64,000 nucleotides of DNA, taken from NCBI RefSeq assembly GCF_050948215.1, contig NC_135158.1, positions 2,403,822 through 2,467,821 of the forward strand, written 5' to 3'. Under the pieces are notes generated by a model. It made no database searches and had not been told where the DNA came from. It worked only from the letters and a program-made list of their open reading frames with translations. This stretch comes from Halictus rubicundus. Lineage: Eukaryota > Arthropoda > Insecta > Hymenoptera > Halictidae. Both the position numbers and the translations under genes were made by a program. Below, piece after piece: positions 53,701-62,700 of the stretch. The number at the start of each line of letters is the position of its first letter. Position 1 is the stretch's first letter.

Positions 53701-56700
53701 GTCGCGCCACGTTGCTCGGTGTTTATTTCCTAACTAGGAACAAATTGTCACGGAGAAACAAGGCTTGTATCCGGCAGGCGATTCCGCGAAGGAACTTCGG
53801 ATTGTTTTAGAACAAACGTTTCCCACGAAAAACGCGTCCCCGTGGTGGTGCGAGGTCCGCCCGGTTTTACGATCGCCTATGGAAAGTGGCCATTCGCTTT
53901 CATCTGTCAAACGTACACAGCCTCGCCGTTCCAGCAGGCTTTTCATGAAATTAATGGACTAGAACCAAGCTGCAACCGATGGTTTGTCCCGTGAAATATA
54001 CTTAAACGCGATTGTCCGCGGTTTTCCTGAGTTCATGGACACCCGGAGATGTCGAAACCCTGAAGCCGGCCACTTCTTCTTCGAATTCCTCCACTCATTC
54101 CTGGTCTCGATCCTCTAATTTAAGTTCTGCAATTGAACTTTGTTTCGTTCGTGTTTACTAGGCATCCACGTTTACAAAATAAAAAGATAATTACAAATCG
54201 AAGAAATTGAAAGAAAACGCAGATTATTTCTCGGGACAGAATATTTTATAATTCAAAGCAAAATTAGATTAGATAAAATTAGAAGAGAAAAATATTTATT
54301 TCATTCGGGTGCCTCGCAATTAATGGAGAAAATTTTTATTTTGCATAAAGATCCGCGGTCTGGTGATTAGCGTATCGCGGTATGCGTTGATTGCTCAACA
54401 AAAGCCATAAGTTCCTCCAGCGTGTCGGTTCGACGGACTGCGTGAAACTAGAAGTTTCTTCGCGGCTGTTTTACGAGTCGAATAATGAATGGTCCAGGTT
54501 GTCGCTTCCGTGGTGGAGAGCCTTAAACCAATTATTAAGAGCCTTAAACCAATGACCGTTCGGTTGACCGTGGATAATTGTCGCGAAGTAGACAGCACAG
54601 GCCTATAAAGGTCCGAGCTGGTTGGACAGGCGAAAGTCGTCCACCGTATATAAATAATCCTGGTGCACTTATCCGTTTGGTTTCAGTGCATCTTGATCCA
54701 TCGTCTGGCAACATCTCGCCATGGGACGCCTGGTAGGTACCATAACATTTTACCCTACACCCTTCGATTTCATTCTCTACTTCGCCCTCCAAATTCTTTC
54801 ATCCCTTGCTTTCTATAACTACAGTTATACTACTATTTTACAATATTTTTATTTTATTAGTATCAGCTTCACTTTAATTTCTGATAGGGATTCCTTCTCT
54901 ATTTAGAACTAGATTTAATTATTCCTCCGATTAGTATTCCTCCGATTTCGACTCTCCAACTAGATTATCAGACTACGAAGATCCCCTAATTATTACTCAA
55001 CATCTTTTTCTGCCTCCCACCATCAGCAGCCCAGCATAATCGCCTTCCTCTGCCTCTCAATCGCCCTATCATGCGCCGCAACGCGCAAAGAGGACCTGGA
55101 AAGGGCAGCGGAGCTGGCAGTGGAGAAGGCAGCGGAAAGGGCAGCAGAAAGGGCCGTGGAAAAGGCCCTGGAAAGTGGGAATTCGACCACAGAGTCGAAA
55201 ACGGTTCGCGATTCGTACTCGAGCGTCCGGAAACCACCACCGCGAGAGAACTCGAGGGGCAACGAGAGATTCGCCGGTCGCTTCTCGTCTTCAGCGGACG
55301 ACATGGATCAAGAAGATGACGCCGACGATTGGCGGAGGTTCCCCAAACGTCACAGGACGAAACCATTCGGCTGGAGGAGCAAACTCGACGATGACTGGAG
55401 AAGGTACCCTAGGAGCGACTGGGTGGCCGAGGCTCCGTGGGAGAAGCCTAAGGTGGTCACTATAGAAAAGAAGGTTCCAGTGCCTGTCACCGTCGAGAAG
55501 AAGGTCCCCTATCCCGTGTACAGGCATGTTGACGACCGCTTATTTTTATACGAGATACTAAGTTGTTTTCCATATGAAATGTCTGATTTTTGACGGTAAC
55601 ATAAGCGAACTTTTTCATAAATAAATCTAGTTCAGCGAAGCAAGCGCGCGATCGCAATCCAATTGAACCAACGTGAAATTTCAGACACGTGCCCTACGAA
55701 GTGAAGGTCCCAGTGCCCCAGCCTTACACAGTCGAGAAAAAAGTGCCCTACCCCGTGAAGGTGTACGTCAACGTTCCCGTTGAGGTCCCAGAGCCCTACA
55801 CAGTGGAGAAGCAGGTGCCTTACGAGGTCAAGGTCGACCGGCCAGTGCCGTACAAGGTGGAGGTTCCGGTCCCTCAGCCGTACACCGTTGAAAAGAAGAT
55901 ACCAGTCGAAGTCAAAGTACCTATTCCCGAGCCGTACATGGTCGACAAGCACGTGCCCTACGAGGTGAAGGTCCCAGTGAAGGTACCAGAGCCCTACGAG
56001 GTCGAGAAGAAGGTCCCGGTGCCTGTCAAGGTCGTCGTCCATCGACCTTATCCAGTCCCTGTGCCTAAACCTTATCCTGTGGAGGTTGCCAAGCCTTATC
56101 CAGTCCCTGTGGCCAAACCCTATCCTGTCAAGGTCAAGGTCCCGGTTGAAACACCCTATCCTGTGCCTATAGAGAGGCCTGTGCCTATTCCTGTTGAGGT
56201 AATTGAACCTGAACCTTACACCGTTGAGAAACCTGTCGAGGTAGAAGTGAGGAGGCCGTACCCTGTGCCGGTTAAGGTTCAAGTAGATAGGCCCTACGAG
56301 GTTCTGATGCCTAGACCTGTGCCCGTTCCTGTGGAAAAACCTTTCCCTTATTGGGTCCAGGTGCCGGTGCCTCTGGAGCAGGACTGGAACGGGATTGGCA
56401 ACCAAGAGATTTATGAGAGGAAGGATTCCAAGGCTGATAAGAAGACTGAGGATAGTGATAAGAAGAGGGTGACCAGCAGGCCTCGTAGGAGGCCCGTGAG
56501 GACCCGTCAGAAAGGGATCTAGATTTTTATAGAGACTGAAGTTGGAGCGTGGAAGATGAGGACGAATGTTTCAGCGTTTATGTAGCGGTTGCATGATTGA
56601 ATATAGAGTAATTTGTAAAGTAGGGTGTAATATCGTGTTTCATTTTCTTTCGGCTTCTAGATTTTGATCATTGAACTGTGGAATTTTTGAGGAATTATGA

Positions 56701-59700
56701 AATGGAAGATTTGGTGCACACCAATCAACCCTTGCACATCATTCGGGATGCCCTCACGAGTCCTGAAGCAATCACTATTAAACACTCCTCTTTCCACTGA
56801 TCTAGCAGACTTGGCTTCTCTCTAGAGTCCAAGTGTCTCCGGTTGTCAGCCATATATCCCAGTTATAAAATTATACCACAATTAACACTCGATTCAGGAA
56901 ATGATTTAGCGCTCAACTCGCGTACAATGTACACGAACTGTTAACGTTAAATTACGGTGTGCATTCCAACAACAGAAAATAAAGATCCGCGTCCGACCAA
57001 TTAGATATTCCCGCGACCGCCATTAAGGAAATTCTATCGGAAGCAATATAATTCCACCCGACCGTCTGTAATCATCTCATCGATCAATCGATTCTAAATC
57101 ATAGCTGGTAACAGCGGTTTCCGCGTGACAAAAATAAATCCTGCGCATACCTAGGTAACCTGTCCGACACGTCCTTATTAACTCACCGATCGGTGATTAA
57201 GCGAGTGGCCGGATCGCCGTGCATTTCCCACGAGCCGATACACAACCGTTCGCTCGGTTTCGCAAAGAATTGCAGTGAGTTGCGAGGAAGCGAAGCGGCT
57301 TCGAATTAATGGCCTCACGGTCAAGAATTCCTCGCGCGTTCTGCGTACGCGACCGGAAAAAATCAAATCCGCCGGCTTTCCCTGATCTTAGGAAGAGCAG
57401 AGCTCGCCGTTGATCGATTATCCGAGGATCGACCGGCTCGAAGGCCATTCGTTTCACCGTCATTCGCAGCTTCCGGTCTTCCTGAGTGATTTAAAGGGGG
57501 ATGCTCGTGTAACTGTCGCGGAAAATCGATTATTTCATTGTATCATTTATAATATACTTTTCCCTTTTTTGTATTAGAGGCGTGAAACTTTTCAGATTTT
57601 TTGGTATAACCCCAGGGATCTAATTTTTGGGATCTAACGATTGAGTGCCAATGCATGCACCTGCCGAAGAGAATAACAATTGTATGCAACTTGATGCAAC
57701 GGTGACGAGAAGATGAATCTAAAATTTGTCTAGTAGTTTTTGTATGTATCTTTGTGCCTGTAAAATAATAAATTTCTATACCCGATAGTTTTCTAGACAA
57801 AAAAGGTGATTTAAGCCGATTATCCGATCGCGAACGAATGCGAGCTCGCGATGAAAACATCTGGTTTCTCAGATTGGCATCGACTCGATTATTTATCGGC
57901 CGGGGAAACGACAGATCCCGACTTCCTGCCTCGAGGATCCTTTTCATCGCCGATTGAAATATCGCGGGCCAGCTGGAACGATCGCTACTCTCACTGGTGT
58001 TCGCCACTTTCTCACGTTCAATAACTCCGCAACGATAATAATCATCCTCGAAACAGGTGTTCCATACGGCTAAACGATCGCTTATCCTCTGGATCCCGGG
58101 CATTCATAAATATTCGATCGGACAATTAAATTTCGACGCGACCTTTTAACGAGCTTTCCATCGAATCCGTATCGTAACTCGCATCGCTGCGCTGCGCTGC
58201 GCTGCGCTGCGCTGGGCCGCGTTCTCCGCGGATAATGGATGCAGCAGCGAAACAATTAACGTAACGACTACATTAGAGCGATCTGCATAATCGGATGTGT
58301 TACGGCACCAGATGGAATTCTGTGCCGTAATTACTCCCGGCACAGGTGCTAACGATCGATCAGAGCCGGTCGGGAACCTGTCGAATACTCGAGCGGGGCA
58401 TTCCTCCCGCGACAAAAAAAGAACCCGCGTAACGACTCCGAACGAAAACTGTGTTCGCGGTGGTATCGTTCCGGTGAGAACCGAGCTTAATCCATCCGGG
58501 CAATTAACGTCCGTCGACGCGTTGCCGCGGATCTACGCGATCGATCTCGACGCGCGGTTTCATCCGACACGGCAGATCGTATATCCGAGCGCGTTCCCCT
58601 ACCACGCGAGGCTCTCCCCACTTCTCTTTCACTCTCCGGTTTTCGTTTTCTTCCAACACCCTTCCACCTGGACTCTCTCTTCCTTCCTCTAGCGCTCTCT
58701 GTCGGACCAAAGGACTCTCGGTCGCGGACGAGAGGATCCGGGACTGGAAACGTCGCGGTCACGCGCGCCAAGTCCTTCCGTGGGGACCGGATGCGGAGGG
58801 GGCAATAGTCCTGCCGAGAACCTATGAAATATGGAAGGAGCCAAGAAAGAGAGAGAGCACAGCCCCGGGACCCTGCGTGCGCAGGGTGCTCAGAATTTGC
58901 CTGCGCAGCGGCGTAGAATCCGATTTTTCAAAATCCATTCGAATTGTTAAGAACAGAGACGGATTCTGAGACGTATTATGTTATGTGTTATATAAAATCG
59001 TACAGGAGGGGGCCCTCGCCACAGCTGAGAGGCAAGGCGCTAATAAATAATAACAAACAGTACGATATCATGTATCCAATTTTCTAGCTTGCGGTACCTT
59101 TACGTAACCCAGAGCCCGGAGACTAATAACACCAAGAAAACGTCCGAAGCCAGTCCCGAACGAGAACAATGCTGCGTTCGGATGTCAAGTGATGCAACTG
59201 GCAACGTGCTGGATCGATTCCTCATCCGAATAGGGATCTATTAGGGATCTAGCCGATCGATGTAACAAGAACGCCTCCGGTCCGTGTCGAGCGGTCCGCG
59301 TTCCGACGCGTGAGCAACTCGGTGCGGGCTTCCGCCAGCAAAAGCCAGCGGTTTCCCTTTCACCCTGGAAGAGGATTCGGGCGTCGTCTACGCCAGTGGG
59401 CCCGGTTATGGAACGAACGTGGACGCGGGGCACACACCGAGGCACACAGGATCCAGAAAAATGCAACAGCGTCGCGAGCGTGTTGATCGAACGGCCGAGA
59501 CGCCTGTACGGCACACCGTGTTTCACTTTTCCGCGAACGTACACACAGGGGGGCTAGCTGGCTAGCTCGCTCGCTCGCTCGCCTGCCCGCCTGCCCGCGA
59601 TGAACCGACGGGGGAAAGCGGACTATAAAATCGACGGCGTCTTGGGGGGAAGTATCCAGTAAAGTCTGGACTTCGACCAGATATCGGAGTGCCTCTCTGA

Positions 59701-62700
59701 CATGAAAATTTTGGTGAGTACCGACTCCGATCGAGGAAACCCTGAAACTCGTCCTGCTAACTCGGTTCCGCGTCAGACACTTTTGTCAGCGACTGAGCGA
59801 CGCGATTAACTCGGCAGAATGTTTGGAAATCGGTACACGTTCTTGGAACGTAGCTGCGACGCCAGGCACGCCAAGATCAAGTTCCTCGTGGCAGGAATTT
59901 CTGGGACAATAGTTGACGCTTTTGACGATTTCATTCAAGCCCTGGCTAGATTCCTGATATTCTTGTGTAAAATTCTCTCTCTTATACACTTTTGTTCTTT
60001 GACATAAATGTTGATCCTTTTATTGGAATTGACGTAAACAGCCGATAGTTGAAACTAGTGCTATTAGGATCTAGATTCAATCCTGCGACTGTAACTCTAA
60101 AGTAACGGTACCAGTCCTGGGAACTTCGAGTCAACACGCTACACGCTGGTTATTTAATAAATTCTGATAATCTATGACTCATAGTTTATGAATTTCTTAA
60201 TCGATCTTACAATAGCATTGACGATTTTAGTCGAGAACCAACAGGCTACACCCAGGAATGTAATGCAATCGTTATCTAAATACTGCAACAGAGCCATTGA
60301 GACTTCTATTGATCATTCGAATGTTGCGATAACCTGACAATGACTTAGTCTTCCTGATATTGTCCATAGTTGCCTTCGATTCTAGAGAGAAAGTATAAAA
60401 ATGAATGAAAGTGTGTCGCGTTGATGACCTCTTCCCCGAAGGATTAATCAATTTCTCATAAATGGGGTGTCAAGCCCAATTGAAAAATTGTTGAATATAG
60501 GAAACGCTAGAGCCTAACCCGATTTCTTGCAGGTTCCCTTGTTATTCCTGGGCCTGCTGGCCGCAGGACACTGCGAGTCCGAGACCTCGAAGTCAGCGGA
60601 TTCGAAGGAAGAGTCCACTGTCGAGAAAAAGCAAGAGAAACGCGGTCTCAGTGGCTTGGAAGGCAGCTACGAGGGCGGCGATTATGGTGGTGGCGGTGAA
60701 GAATACGGTGGCGGCGGCGGAGGCGGTGGTGGCGGCGATTACGGTGGCGGATACGGAGGCGGGTACGGCGGCGGGTACGGCGGCGGTTACGGCGGCGGGT
60801 ACGAAGAGGGCCAGAACAAAGTGAAAATAGTCACGATCGAGAAGAGCGTGAAGGTTCCGTACCCGGTCGAGAAGAAGGTTCACTACCCGGTGGAGAAGGA
60901 GATACCGTACCCGGTGAAAGTAGCCGTTCCTCAGCCGTACCCGGTAGAGAAGAAGATACCCGTGCCCGTGAAGGTGTTGGTTAAAGTACCCGTCCATATA
61001 CCACAACCGTACCCGGTTGAGAAGAAGATTCCATACCCAGTGCAAGTTCCAGTGGAGCGACCGGTTCCCTACAAGGTCTACGTGCCTCAGCCGTACCCGG
61101 TGGAGAAGAAGATCCCGTACCCAGTGAAGGTACCCGTCCCACAGCCGTACCCGATCGAGAAGCCTGTCCCGTACCCAGTGAAGGTCTTGGAACACGTTCC
61201 ACAACCGTTCCCAGTGGAGAAGCCGGTCCCGTACCCGGTGAACATACCCGTCGAGCGACCGTACCCGGTTCACGTACCAAAACCGTACCCGGTTCCGGTC
61301 GAGAAACACGTTCCGGTACCTGTGGAGAAGCCGGTGCCCTACCCGGTGAAGGTCCACGTGGAGAGGCCGGTCGGTGTACCCGTTGAGAAGCCGGTGCCCG
61401 TCGAAGTCAAGGTGCCCGTACCCGCCCCGTACCCGGTCGAGAAGCAGGTACCCGTCCCGGTCGAGCATCCGGTGCCGTACGCGGTCAAAGTGCCCGTAGA
61501 GCGGCCGGTAGCCGTCTCGGTCGCGAAACCCGTACCCGTACCCGTTGCCAAACCCGTACCCTACCCGGTCAAAGTACCCGTGCCCGTTCACATCCACAGC
61601 GAACACGGCGGCGGAGGTGGCGGAGGCGGGTACGAGGGTGATTACGGCGGCTCCAGTTACGGAGATCATTCTTATTAAATACCCGCGAACCTGCTTGATG
61701 GGTACCCGACCGTGCTGGCCTACGTAGGGCCTCCTCCTTCGCTCCTGACGCAGCCGGAGGACGTATTCGTTCGCATGATCGTATACTCGAAGACAATCGC
61801 TGCACTGGGAAAAACCGGGTGGGACGAACGATCTGCCGCCGATCCTCGATGGCGGTCCGTCGGCCGGCGAATTAGATGCTAGTACCTTTTTGATACATTT
61901 TGATACCTGAGTACCTAAGAACCACTGTATACATGTACTGTACAAAGATCCGGTGTGACTCGCGGCGCGACGAGCACACCCATGTACCATTGTGTCTTTC
62001 GCTTCTTTCTAATAAAACCAAAGAGCAAAATCCAGAATAGTCTCTTCTGAACACCTGCCTGTCCATGGGTCCTGGGCTCTGTCTACATTCTAGGTTCGAA
62101 CACCCCTTCTGTGCCCTATCTCAATCCTGAAACTCTACCTCAATCCTAATCTTCATCTCGATCCCGAGCCCGATCGACCACCAGGAGTTTCGTTCGTGGA
62201 TTACCGAGCTTCCGTGTTTCGTTTCCTACGTTTCCTACGTTTCCTACGTTTCCCACGGCGGGCTCTTGTTCTGTTAGGTCGAATCAAGGCCGCGAATCAG
62301 CCGTTTCGTCGTTGTTTCGTAACGATTCCGCACAGTCACCCAGGCTCGCCAAATAGCCCATGTTACAACGACGTTACGCCCGTGACCAGTCGGCTTCCCG
62401 GGAAAATTCGAAAGTAAAGTAACGCGCGCGATCCGTAGCGCGCCGGTTCCCTCGAATCCGCAAACGCGGAAGCACGCTCCGCCGTAATTAGCGCAGCAAA
62501 AACCTGGCCGGCAATTAGCCACCGGCAGGGGAGAGAGAAGAACTTTCATCCGATTCGCGCACACGTAACGCATCCGACCCGATCTTATCGGCACCCGAAA
62601 AATTCGACGTCCTCGACTTCGGGAGAAAGCTTACTTCTCCCTTGCTGGCTAACGGTGGAAAGGGATGGCGTAATCTCGAGTGCTTATGTCATTTACGGAC

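Larger units (their letters stand above)
51656..54646. other. Between vajk-like genes B and C
   Basis: Contains an inverted-repeat element (51933-52126) and a solo element end (54341-54361). No further gene recognised. Confidence 0.45.
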
